Positions 44,440 to 52,533 of a stretch of 64,000 bases of DNA are shown piece after piece. This DNA comes from UBA11524 sp034104265 (GTDB taxonomy: Bacteria > Bacillota > Clostridia > Christensenellales > Aristaeellaceae). The DNA is taken from contig JAXEEE010000104.1 of NCBI GenBank assembly GCA_034104265.1, positions 20,155 to 84,154 of the forward strand, in the 5' to 3' direction. Position 1 is the stretch's first letter, and the number at the start of each line of letters is the position of its first letter. A program made the translations under genes and the position numbers. The notes under the pieces are model-generated. The model searched no databases, had not been told where the DNA came from, and worked only from the letters and a program-made list of their open reading frames with translations.

Positions 44440-44976
44440 ATGAAGCATCTCCAGGCCAAGCATCTTGCGCTGTGTGCACTCTTTGCCGCATTGACCGCCG
44501 TGTGCTCCCAGATCCAGATCCCCCTGCCTGCGATTCCCATCAACCTGGCGCTGTTTGCGGTGCATCTGTGCGCGGCGCTGCTGGCGCCCCGGTACGCGGC
44601 GCTGTCCATGGCGGCGTATATCCTGCTGGGCGCGGTGGGCGTGCCGGTGTTCGCCGGGCTGAAGGGCGGCATTGCCGTGCTGTTTGACAAGACCGGCGGC
44701 TATATCATCGGCTACCTGCTCTCCGCCCTGCTGACCAGCTGGCTCATCCACCGCAAGGAGAGCAATTTCCTCCGCTCCTGCCTGGCCATGGTGGCGGGCG
44801 TGGCGGTGTGCTACGTGTTCGGCACGGTCTGGTTCATGGTGCTGACGGGCACCCCCCTGTGGACCAGCCTGACCTGGTGCGTGCTGCCCTTCCTGCCCGG
44901 CGACGCGGTGAAGATTCTCCTGGCGGCCTTCCTGGCCAAGCGGCTGCAGGTGCCCATGCGCCGGATGCTGGCCTGA
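44440..44976 (+). CDS. bioY: Biotin transporter BioY
   Basis: A 178-residue membrane protein with six helices, the substrate-binding S component of the ECF biotin importer. Family blocks ALFAALTAVCSQIQIPLPAIPINL, GGIAVLFDKTGGYIIGYL and LPFLPGDAVKILLAAFLAKR are intact. AAAGGAGG precedes ATG 44440. No ECF ATPase or T-protein genes are near, as usual for group II ECF systems that share one module. Confidence 0.95.
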   Translation: MKHLQAKHLALCALFAALTAVCSQIQIPLPAIPINLALFAVHLCAALLAPRYAALSMAAYILLGAVGVPVFAGLKGGIAVLFDKTGGYIIGYLLSALLTSWLIHRKESNFLRSCLAMVAGVAVCYVFGTVWFMVLTGTPLWTSLTWCVLPFLPGDAVKILLAAFLAKRLQVPMRRMLA

Positions 44977-45005
44977 TCGCCCTGCGTATACCTCAGCATG
45001 AACAT

Positions 45006-45049
45006 GCATCCCGGAGGATCGGATGGCGTCCGTTCCTCCGGGATGTTTT
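45006..45049 (+). terminator. Rho-independent terminator of bioY
   Basis: CATCCCGGAGGA pairs with TCCTCCGGGATG, followed by TTTT. Confidence 0.85.
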
Positions 45050-45109
45050 CGTCTGCAGTGCCAATCATGACTGTCCGCCGGACGAGGGGAGGCCGCAGAC
45101 CCGCGGACA

Positions 45110-45150
45110 TAAAACAGCCCGAAGTACCTGTTGGCGGCGCTTCGGGCTGT
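45110..45150 (-). terminator. Rho-independent terminator of sugar ABC importer 3
   Basis: ACAGCCCGAAG pairs with CTTCGGGCTGT, followed on the minus strand by TTTTATG. Confidence 0.85.
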
Positions 45151-45176
45151 GGCGGGCGTAACGCCGGGATGCGGCG

Positions 45177-46010
45177 TCAGCCCTTGATGCCGGTGTTGGC
45201 AATACCCTCGATGAAGTAGTTCTGCGCGAACATGTAGATAATCAGGATCGGGATCAGCGACATGGTGGTGCCGGCCAGGATCAGCGTGTATTCCACGCCG
45301 AACTCCTGCTGGAACATGCGCAGGCCCAGCTGAAGGGTGTACTTGCTCTTGTCGCTGAGCATGATCATGGGGGCGGTGAAATCGTTCCAGGAGTCCAGGA
45401 ACTTCAGCGTGACCAGCGTGGCCAGCGCGGACTTGGACAGCGGCAGGATGATGCTGGTCAGGATGCGCAGCTCACCCGCGCCCTCAATGCGGGCCGATTC
45501 CACCAGGGAGTCCGGCAGGCTGATCATGAACTGGCGCATCAGGAACACGCCGAAGGGCGAGAACCAGTGCAGGATGATCAGCGACCAGCGGGAGTTCAGC
45601 AGGCCCATGTTGCGGATCAGCTCGTACTGGGGAATCATGGTGACCTGGTAGGGGATCATCATGGTGGCCAGGTAGAGCATGAACAGACCGTCGCGGCCCT
45701 TGAAGTGGAGCTTGGAGAAGGCGTAGGCCGACAGCGAGCAGGTGACCACCTGGCCGATGGTGGACAGGATGGCGATGAAGGCCGTGTTGCCGTAGAACTT
45801 GGCAAAGGGGATCTTCTCAAACACGCTGCGGTAGTTGCTGACCATCCACCGTTCAGGAAGCAGCTTCATGGGCACCGCGAACAGCTCATCCTTGGGCTTG
45901 AAGGAGCCGAGGACCATCCATACAAACGGGAACAGCATGAACAGCGCCAGCGCCACCAGGATGATCAGGATGACGCAGGTCAGAATCCTTTTGCGGACCT
46001 TGGTTGACAT
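45177..46010 (-). CDS. Sugar ABC permease (MalG-like), importer 3
   Basis: A 277-residue permease with six helices, EAA loop ESARIEGAGELRILTSIILPLSK and the usual GIANTGIKG end. GGAAGGAGG lies before ATG 46010. Its partner permease ends 18 bases upstream. Confidence 0.94.
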   Translation of the reverse strand: MSTKVRKRILTCVILIILVALALFMLFPFVWMVLGSFKPKDELFAVPMKLLPERWMVSNYRSVFEKIPFAKFYGNTAFIAILSTIGQVVTCSLSAYAFSKLHFKGRDGLFMLYLATMMIPYQVTMIPQYELIRNMGLLNSRWSLIILHWFSPFGVFLMRQFMISLPDSLVESARIEGAGELRILTSIILPLSKSALATLVTLKFLDSWNDFTAPMIMLSDKSKYTLQLGLRMFQQEFGVEYTLILAGTTMSLIPILIIYMFAQNYFIEGIANTGIKG

Positions 46011-46028
46011 ATCCGTCTGCCTCCTTCC

Positions 46029-46937
46029 TTAATAATTGACCCACTTCTTCTGGCCGATGAACTGGATGGCGGTGAACACCATGATGATGGCGAACATGAT
46101 GAAAGCCGCCGCACTGGCATAGCCGAAGCGGGAGTCCATGAAGGACTTGTTGTACACGAAGTAGGCCAGCACGTTGGTGGCACGGCCGGGGCCGCCCTGG
46201 GTCATGGCGATGATGATGTCGAACACCTTGAAGGAGCTGATCATCTGCGTCACCAGGCAGAAGAAGATGGTGGGAGACAGCATGGGAAGGGTTACGTGCA
46301 GGAAGGACTGCCAGCCGTTGGCGCCGTCCAGCTTGGCGGCCTCATACAGCTCCACGCTGATGCCCTGCAGTCCCGCCAGCAGAATGATGGCGTTGTAGCC
46401 CATGGAGCGCCAGATGGACACGATCTCCACGGAGGTCAGCGCGTACTTGGAGGAGGAAATCCACTTGGGCGGGTCGCTGTTGCCCAGCATCATCAGGATC
46501 TGATTGACGGGGCCCTGCTTGGCCAGCACCATGGACCACACCAGGCCGATGGCGATCATGGAGGTGATCTGGGGCAGGAAATAGATGGTGCGGAACACCT
46601 TGATGCCCGGGATCTTCACGTTCATCAGCAGCGCCATCAGGATGCCGAAGACAATGGACAGCGGCACGGTCACCACGGTGTAAATCAGGGTGTTTTTCAG
46701 TGAAATCAGGAAGGTGGAGTCGGAGAACAGCTTCACGTAATTGCTGATGCCCACAAAGTCCATCTGCTTGAAGCCGTTCCAGTTGGTCAGGCTGATAATC
46801 AGCGCGCGGAATACAGGATAGACAATGAAGAGCAGGAAGCCCAGCAGATTCGGCAGCAGGAATGCGATGGCAGTCCGCTGCTGAATGCGCATATAGGCAT
46901 TGCCCTTCCTTTTCTTTGTTTCAATACCGGTGGTCAT
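46029..46937 (-). CDS. Sugar ABC permease (MalF/UgpA-like), importer 3
   Basis: A 302-residue permease with six helices and EAA loop YEAAKLDGANGWQSFLHVTLP. ATG 46937 is taken; a second ATG at 46892 (MRIQQRTAIAFLLP) with GGAAGGG upstream would remove a charged 15-residue N-terminus and cannot be excluded. Confidence 0.92.
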   Translation of the reverse strand: MTTGIETKKRKGNAYMRIQQRTAIAFLLPNLLGFLLFIVYPVFRALIISLTNWNGFKQMDFVGISNYVKLFSDSTFLISLKNTLIYTVVTVPLSIVFGILMALLMNVKIPGIKVFRTIYFLPQITSMIAIGLVWSMVLAKQGPVNQILMMLGNSDPPKWISSSKYALTSVEIVSIWRSMGYNAIILLAGLQGISVELYEAAKLDGANGWQSFLHVTLPMLSPTIFFCLVTQMISSFKVFDIIIAMTQGGPGRATNVLAYFVYNKSFMDSRFGYASAAAFIMFAIIMVFTAIQFIGQKKWVNY

Positions 46938-46992
46938 CCTATCACGCTCCCCTAAAACATGCCCTGTGCGGAGGGCCAGAAACGACGCCTTT

Positions 46993-47027
46993 CAAAAAGA
47001 GGGCCGCCCGGCGTTTCGAGCGGCCCC
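46993..47027 (-). terminator. Attenuating terminator after the importer 3 binding-protein gene
   Basis: GGGGCCGC pairs with GCGGCCC across 12 bases, followed by TCTTTTTG on the minus strand. Read-through is needed to express the permeases. Confidence 0.8.
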
Positions 47028-47049
47028 TGATTGTGCTGAGCCTGTAGGA

Positions 47050-48306
47050 TTACTGGGCGTTCACCACTTCATCCTGAATACGGGCCTTGCAGTTCTCCTC
47101 GGTGGTTTCGATATCCTGCTCACCCAGCAGATACAGGGAGACTTCCTCCTTGATCACGTTGGTGGCGGGGTTGTAGAGCGCGTCGCAGGGAACCTGGGAG
47201 ATGATGTCCTGGTTCACGACGAACTCGATGTGCTCGGGCGCGGTCTTGCCCTCGCAGTAGGTGGCGACGGTGTTGTCGTCCTGCCAGGCGGGGAAGTAAT
47301 CCATGGCCAGCAGGGTCTTGGAGGCCTCAGCGCCGGTGCAGAAGGCGATGAAGTCATAAGCCGCCTCGGCGTTCTTGGAGGACTCGGTCACCATCAGCAC
47401 AGCCGCGGCGCCGGGGGTCACAGCCTGCTCGCCTTCCCAGTGGGGCAGGGGAGCGATGTCATAGTTGACGTTGCCGTCGCCATTGCGGATGGCGGTGTTC
47501 AGCATCTCAATGACCCAGTCGCCGTTGTAGAACATGCCGTACTTGCCCTGCAGGAAGTTGCCGGCATAATCCGCGCCAGCGTCGCCGGCCATATCCTCAT
47601 ACAGAGGCTGGGAACCGGCGTCGGACAGGCTCTTGCAGAACTCGGCAGCCCGCATCCAGGCATGCAGCTCGTCGTCATTCAGGGGATTGGTCGCGCCCAT
47701 GGAGTTGCCGGGCACGCGCCACCACATGGAGGTGGGCTGGAAGTTCAGGGAGCCGTAGATCTTGTCGGCGCCCTCGCCGCTGGTCAGCTTGGCAGCGATC
47801 TCAGCATACTCTTCCCAGGTCCACGCGCCGGTGGGATAGGGAACGCCAGCCGCGTCGAAGATGTCCTTGTTGTACACCACGAACCAGGAGCTGGTCTTGT
47901 AGGGCAGGCCGTAGGTCTTGCCGTCGATGGCGATGGAGCCCAGGATGGACTGCACGCCGGACAGGTCGGTGCCCGCAGCGGCGATCAGGTCGTCCAGGGG
48001 ACGAACAGCACCCTTGTTCACGTACTCAGCCAGGCCGGGAGGGGAGGAGATGCCGAACATATCGACGTCGCCGCCGCCGCCCAGGACGGTCTGCAGCTTC
48101 ACAGTATAATCACTGCTGGGCGTGCAGGTCATGTTGATCTTCACATTGGGATGCTCAGCCTCATAGAGCCGGATCAGCTCGGTGAAGAGCTCTTCTTCAT
48201 CGGACCACATCTGGAAGTTCAGCGTGATGGTGTCATCGGCCATTGCGGTGACGCAAAGGCTTGCCAGCATCGCGATGCTGAGGATGAGTGCCAGAACCTT
48301 TTTCAT
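47050..48306 (-). CDS. Extracellular solute-binding protein, sugar ABC importer 3
   Basis: A 418-residue exported family 1 binding protein. The signal peptide is residues 1-23 (MKKVLALILSIAMLASLCVTAMA). The mature part has LIRLYEAEHPNVKINMTCTPSSDY, GGGDVDMFGISSPPGLAEYVNKG and LQGKYGMFYNGDWVIEML. CAGGAGGAC precedes ATG 48306. The gene lies downstream of the GH2 gene on the same strand but has its own promoter. It may import beta-galactosides or arabino-oligosaccharides handled by the adjacent enzymes (inference). Confidence 0.93.
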   Translation of the reverse strand: MKKVLALILSIAMLASLCVTAMADDTITLNFQMWSDEEELFTELIRLYEAEHPNVKINMTCTPSSDYTVKLQTVLGGGGDVDMFGISSPPGLAEYVNKGAVRPLDDLIAAAGTDLSGVQSILGSIAIDGKTYGLPYKTSSWFVVYNKDIFDAAGVPYPTGAWTWEEYAEIAAKLTSGEGADKIYGSLNFQPTSMWWRVPGNSMGATNPLNDDELHAWMRAAEFCKSLSDAGSQPLYEDMAGDAGADYAGNFLQGKYGMFYNGDWVIEMLNTAIRNGDGNVNYDIAPLPHWEGEQAVTPGAAAVLMVTESSKNAEAAYDFIAFCTGAEASKTLLAMDYFPAWQDDNTVATYCEGKTAPEHIEFVVNQDIISQVPCDALYNPATNVIKEEVSLYLLGEQDIETTEENCKARIQDEVVNAQ

Positions 48307-48362
48307 CGTTTCTGTCCTCCTGTTCAATTTCGGCAGATGATCTCTGCTGCGTTATTATGGAT

Positions 48363-48391
48363 ACATTATCATGAACTCGGACAAAAGTCAA
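48363..48391 (-). promoter_or_regulatory. Promoter of sugar ABC importer 3
   Basis: On the minus strand TTGACT (48391-48386) followed by TGATAATGT; TAATGT lies at 17 bases spacing (48368-48363) and GATAAT at 15. Confidence 0.6.
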
Positions 48392-48495
48392 TGGTGTCTG
48401 TGGTATTTTGTCGGTTTTTGTGGGTTTTTATACATCCCGGGCAGCAAAGGAGCGCCTGCACGGGCCGTCACCCGGCGTCAGGCAGCATGCCCGGG

Positions 48496-50793
48496 TCAGG
48501 GAAGAAGCGTCCATGCCGCTGCCTCAAGGCCCTCGCAGCTGGCCGTGACCTTCACCGGACCGTTCACCTTCACCAGCACGCTCACCCGGCCCCGGTACAG
48601 GGGCATGGTGTGGCTGGGATAGGGCACATGGCAGTTCAGATCGCCGTTGTCGGTGCCGAGAATCTCGCCTTCGCCCTCCACCGCGAAGGTGACGGGCTGG
48701 TCGGCGCGGAGGATGAGGTTGCCCGCCGCGTCCTGGGCCTGCAGGGTCAGCAGCGTCCGCTCACCCGCCCTGGCCGGACGGGGCTGCTCAAAGGCCAGCT
48801 TCGCAGCAGGGCCGGGGGTCACGATGGTCTGCGTGCATACGGCCTCGCCCCCGATGTAGCCCGTGGCGATCAGCCTGCCCGGCACGTAGGGGATGAAGCC
48901 CCGCAGCATGCCGTTGGCGTCGCGGCTGTTCTCGTCAAGAATCAGCACCTTGGGGCCGTAGTCGATGACAACCTTCTCACAGTTGGTGGCCGCCATGACC
49001 GGCAGCACTGCCCGCCCGATCTGCGGATAGTCCCACAGCTCCTCGTAGGGGGGCATGCTCCAGTGCTCCTTGGGGAATTCGTCCGGCAGGGTGTAGTCCA
49101 GCAGGCCCACCCGCATCACCGGCTCCTTGGACCAGATGGCCTTGAGAATATGGTAGCTGAAGCGCGGCACGTTGTTGGTGCGGAAGACGGAGCCCGTCCA
49201 GCCCTTGGAGGGCCAGCCCATGGATTCGCCCAGGTAGTCAAAGCCCGTCCAGATGAAGCCGCCGATGACGTAGCTGACCTTCTCCGGCACCAGGGAGGGC
49301 AGGCGCTCCACATAGTTCTGCATGTTGTCCCGGTGACCCATGAAGTACTGGTAGATCTCCGTGCCCAGAATCAGCTTGTCCGGGTTGGCGGCGTGGATGG
49401 CCTCGTACCACTGCTCCTGGTAGTTGCAGGCGATGATGTCCACCTCTGCGGCAATCCGGCTGATGCAGGCCACGCGCTCGTCCACATCCTCGATCTCCCG
49501 GTCGTCCACCTCGTCCACAAAGGCCTGGATGTCCTTTACCTGGGACAGGTCGATCTTCGCAGGACGCTTGAAGTGGGGGTTCATGGCGTAGGTCACGGGG
49601 CGGGCGGCGTCCAGCGCATGGGCCCGGACCACCAGCATCCGCAGCGTTTCCAGCATGGAGGGCAGGGCCTGGTTCTCCACCTCATTGCCCACGCCCCAGA
49701 TCACCACGCTGGGCCGGTTGCGGTCGCGGGTGATCATGGCGTCCAGGTCGTGCTGCCAGTCCCGGTCGAAGTAGCGTCCGTACAGGCCGCTGTGCCACTT
49801 GTCGAAGCACTCCTCGTAGACGTAGAAGCCCATCTCGTCGCACAGGTCCATGAATTCCCCGGCGTAGACATGGTGCGCGGCGCGAATGGCGTTGCAGCCC
49901 ATTTCCTTCAGCAGCGCCAGCCGCTCCCGCCACTGCTCGGGCGTTACTGCCACGCCCACGGGGGCAAAGTCCTGGTGCAGGCACACGCCCCGCAGCACCT
50001 CCGGCTGCCCGTTCACCCGCATGCCGTCGCTGCTGAAGGTCACTTCCCGCAGGCCCACCCGGCAGGTGTACACGTCCGCGGCCTGGCCGTCCGCCATCAA
50101 CGACAGGGACAGCGTGCACAGCGCCGGCGACGCAGCGGACCACAGCGGCGCGTCCGGCACCGTCAGGGTGATTGCTCCGCAGCCCTCGCCCCGTACCGTC
50201 CGCCCGTCGGGGAGTGCCAGCTCCGCCTGCACACAGGCCGTCTGCCCGGTCACAATCCGCAGGGACGCGTCCCTGCCGGACAGGGCAGTGGTCAGCACGA
50301 TGCTGCGGGCGTCCAGATGACGGCGCGCCATGCGCACCAGCTTCACCGGACGATAGATGCCGCAGCCGCTGTACCAGCGGTCGGCAGGCTCGGCGGTGTT
50401 GTCCACCCGCACCACAACCTCGTTTTCACCCGGGTGCACAAGGGCCGTTACGTCCAGCTCGAAAGATGTGTAGCCGTAGCGCTGACCGCCGGCCTCCTGC
50501 CCGTTGACCCACACGGTGCAGTTCTCAAACACGCCGCCGAAATACAGCCATACGCTTTCCACGCTGGCCAGGTTCTCCAGGGTGATGCTGCGCCGGTACC
50601 AGCCCACGTCATAACGGTCGAAGAAGCCCTGGGACATTTCCCGGAAGGTATAGTCCCCGGGGCAGGAAACCTCCCGCCCGATCACCCAGTCATGGGGAAG
50701 CGAAACGGATTCGTAACCGCCCTGAGGGGCGCAATCCTTCTGCCCGAGGGCAAACTGCCATCCGTCCTGAAGCGTCATTTCCAGCCTGTTCAT
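48496..50793 (-). CDS. GH2 beta-galactosidase-like glycoside hydrolase
   Basis: A 765-residue cytoplasmic GH2 enzyme. The sugar-binding jelly-roll domain (SLPHDWVIG, GWYRRSITL, VWVNGQEAGGQRYGYTSFELDVT) is followed by an Ig-like domain and a TIM barrel. The acid/base Glu371 is in VIWGVGNEVE and the nucleophile Glu479 in LILGTEIYQY. The C-terminus has a DUF4982-like and an Ig-like domain (PARAGERTLLTLQAQDAAGN). Beta-galactosidase is the best guess; beta-glucuronidase-like or other GH2 activities are possible. CAGGAG precedes ATG 50793. Divergent from the GH43/GH35 pair. Confidence 0.93.
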   Translation of the reverse strand: MNRLEMTLQDGWQFALGQKDCAPQGGYESVSLPHDWVIGREVSCPGDYTFREMSQGFFDRYDVGWYRRSITLENLASVESVWLYFGGVFENCTVWVNGQEAGGQRYGYTSFELDVTALVHPGENEVVVRVDNTAEPADRWYSGCGIYRPVKLVRMARRHLDARSIVLTTALSGRDASLRIVTGQTACVQAELALPDGRTVRGEGCGAITLTVPDAPLWSAASPALCTLSLSLMADGQAADVYTCRVGLREVTFSSDGMRVNGQPEVLRGVCLHQDFAPVGVAVTPEQWRERLALLKEMGCNAIRAAHHVYAGEFMDLCDEMGFYVYEECFDKWHSGLYGRYFDRDWQHDLDAMITRDRNRPSVVIWGVGNEVENQALPSMLETLRMLVVRAHALDAARPVTYAMNPHFKRPAKIDLSQVKDIQAFVDEVDDREIEDVDERVACISRIAAEVDIIACNYQEQWYEAIHAANPDKLILGTEIYQYFMGHRDNMQNYVERLPSLVPEKVSYVIGGFIWTGFDYLGESMGWPSKGWTGSVFRTNNVPRFSYHILKAIWSKEPVMRVGLLDYTLPDEFPKEHWSMPPYEELWDYPQIGRAVLPVMAATNCEKVVIDYGPKVLILDENSRDANGMLRGFIPYVPGRLIATGYIGGEAVCTQTIVTPGPAAKLAFEQPRPARAGERTLLTLQAQDAAGNLILRADQPVTFAVEGEGEILGTDNGDLNCHVPYPSHTMPLYRGRVSVLVKVNGPVKVTASCEGLEAAAWTLLP

Positions 50794-50918
50794 TGCACTT
50801 TCTCCTGTTCATTTGTGATCATGGAACGCAGGGTTGCATTCAACATTCTACCTTTCCCGGGGGAATCCTTCACGATGGGAGAAATTTGCCCGGGAATTCT
50901 GAAAATGCGCGGTCAGCC

Positions 50919-50947
50919 TTGCCGCCTCCGGCAGCGCATGCTATAAT
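50919..50947 (+). promoter_or_regulatory. Promoter of the GH43/GH35 operon
   Basis: TTGCCG at 50919-50924, 17 bases, TATAAT at 50942-50947. Confidence 0.75.
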
Positions 50948-51007
50948 GGCATAAGCAATCCACGGAAGGGCTTTCCGTTGTGAACAGCACAGGGAGGTAC
51001 GGCAACG

Positions 51008-52531
51008 ATGCAGTATCAGAATCCGATCCTGCGGGGCTTCCACCCCGACCCCAGCGTCTGCCGGGTGGGCGATGATTTCTACCTGGCGGTCAGCTCCTTT
51101 GAGTATTTTCCCGGCATTCCCATCTACCACAGCCGCGACCTGGTCAACTGGACGCACATCGGCAACTGCCTGCAGCGGGCGGAGGAGTTTCCCCTGCTGC
51201 CGGTGGGGGATTCCGGCGGCGTGTGGGCGCCCACCATCCGCTGGCATGAGGGCCTGTTTTATGTGACCGCCGCCCTGGAGGGGTACGGCAATTTCATTGT
51301 GACTGCCGCCGATCCCGCGGGGGAATGGTCTGCGCCGGTGTGGTTGCCAGAGGTGGGCGGCATCGACCCGTCCCTGTATTTTGAGGACGGACATGCCTAT
51401 TATTGCACCAACGACCGTCTGGACGACCGGGAGACCATCTCCATGCAGGAGGTGGACGTGGCGACCGGGCGCATCATCGGCCGGCGGCACGCCCTGTGGA
51501 GCGGCACCGGCGCGCACTTCCTGGAGGCGCCCCATGTGTACCGCATCGGATCATGGTACTACCTGCTGGTGGCGGAGGGAGGCACCTTCGCCACGCACAG
51601 GGCGACCATCGCCCGCAGCCGCAGCCTGTTTGGCCCCTACGAGGGCTGTCCCCATAACCCGATCCTGACCAACATGTGCGACACGACCTGGCAGGCGCTG
51701 TGCACCGGCCACGGGGATCTGTTCGATGACGGGCAGGGCAACTGGTGGATGGTGCACCTGGGCACCCGCCTGGCCCGCCGCACCATGACCCACCTGGGCC
51801 GGGAGACCTTCCTGACCCCGGTTCACTGGGAGGACGGCTGGCCCCGCTGCGGCAGGGAGGGCCGGGCGCGCATCCAGGAGGAAGGCCCGCTGACCGCGCC
51901 GCAGCAGCCCCTGGCGGCCTTTGAGGCGGATATGCGCCGGGTGAGCTGGGAGCCGGAATGGATCTTCCTGCGCAGGCCGGACATGACCAGGCACCGCCGC
52001 GTACCCGGGGCGATGCTGCTGACCCCTTCCACCCGGACGCTGCGGGATCCCGACCCGACCTTCGCGGCGGTCCGGCCCCTGGACTTTGACTGCGAGGTGC
52101 GGACGGCCTTCACCTTCCGGCCCCGCTGCCCGGGGGAGGAGGCCGGTCTGGCCGTCCGCCTGGACAGCAACTTCCACATCACCTGCACCGTCACGGCGGA
52201 TGAGGGCGGACGCGCGGCGGTTCTGGCGATGCAGCTGGAGGATATGCGGCATGTGATCGCCCACCAGCCCATCCCTGACGGAGAGGTGGAGCTTCGCATG
52301 GCTGCCGACCGGGAGAAGTACGTGTTCACCTGCCGGGTGGGCGGGGAGACGTTCTGTATCGGCCGGGCGTCCACGCGGTTTGTGGCCACGGAGCTGGCCG
52401 GGCGCTGCTTCACCGGCACGGTGATCGGCCTGTATGCAGCAAGCCCGGCGGCGGAGCCGGAGACCATGCGGGTATCCCACTTCGGCATGTACCCCGCCGG
52501 GGTGGATCAGACGGATAAGGAGCGTGTTTGA
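51008..52531 (+). CDS. GH43 beta-xylosidase-like glycoside hydrolase
   Basis: A 507-residue cytoplasmic GH43 enzyme with a C-terminal concanavalin-like domain. The catalytic base is Asp14 in GFHPDPSVCRVGDDFYL, the modulator in GGIDPSLYFEDGHAYY and the acid Glu in HFLEAPHVYRIGSWYYLL. The opening IPIYHSRDLVNWTHIGN and the TGHGDLFDDGQGNWW block are typical of GH43 subfamily 11/12 beta-xylosidase/alpha-arabinofuranosidases. GGGAGG precedes ATG 51008. It is coupled to the GH35-like gene. Confidence 0.93.
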   Translation: MQYQNPILRGFHPDPSVCRVGDDFYLAVSSFEYFPGIPIYHSRDLVNWTHIGNCLQRAEEFPLLPVGDSGGVWAPTIRWHEGLFYVTAALEGYGNFIVTAADPAGEWSAPVWLPEVGGIDPSLYFEDGHAYYCTNDRLDDRETISMQEVDVATGRIIGRRHALWSGTGAHFLEAPHVYRIGSWYYLLVAEGGTFATHRATIARSRSLFGPYEGCPHNPILTNMCDTTWQALCTGHGDLFDDGQGNWWMVHLGTRLARRTMTHLGRETFLTPVHWEDGWPRCGREGRARIQEEGPLTAPQQPLAAFEADMRRVSWEPEWIFLRRPDMTRHRRVPGAMLLTPSTRTLRDPDPTFAAVRPLDFDCEVRTAFTFRPRCPGEEAGLAVRLDSNFHITCTVTADEGGRAAVLAMQLEDMRHVIAHQPIPDGEVELRMAADREKYVFTCRVGGETFCIGRASTRFVATELAGRCFTGTVIGLYAASPAAEPETMRVSHFGMYPAGVDQTDKERV

Positions 52532-52533
52532 CC

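Noticed and set aside
46900..50946. A 1348-codon open frame on the plus strand over importer 3 and the GH2 gene
   Set aside because: It is antisense to a binding-protein gene and a GH2 gene with clear motifs. GC-rich codon use leaves the opposite strand free of stops. No known domain in its translation.
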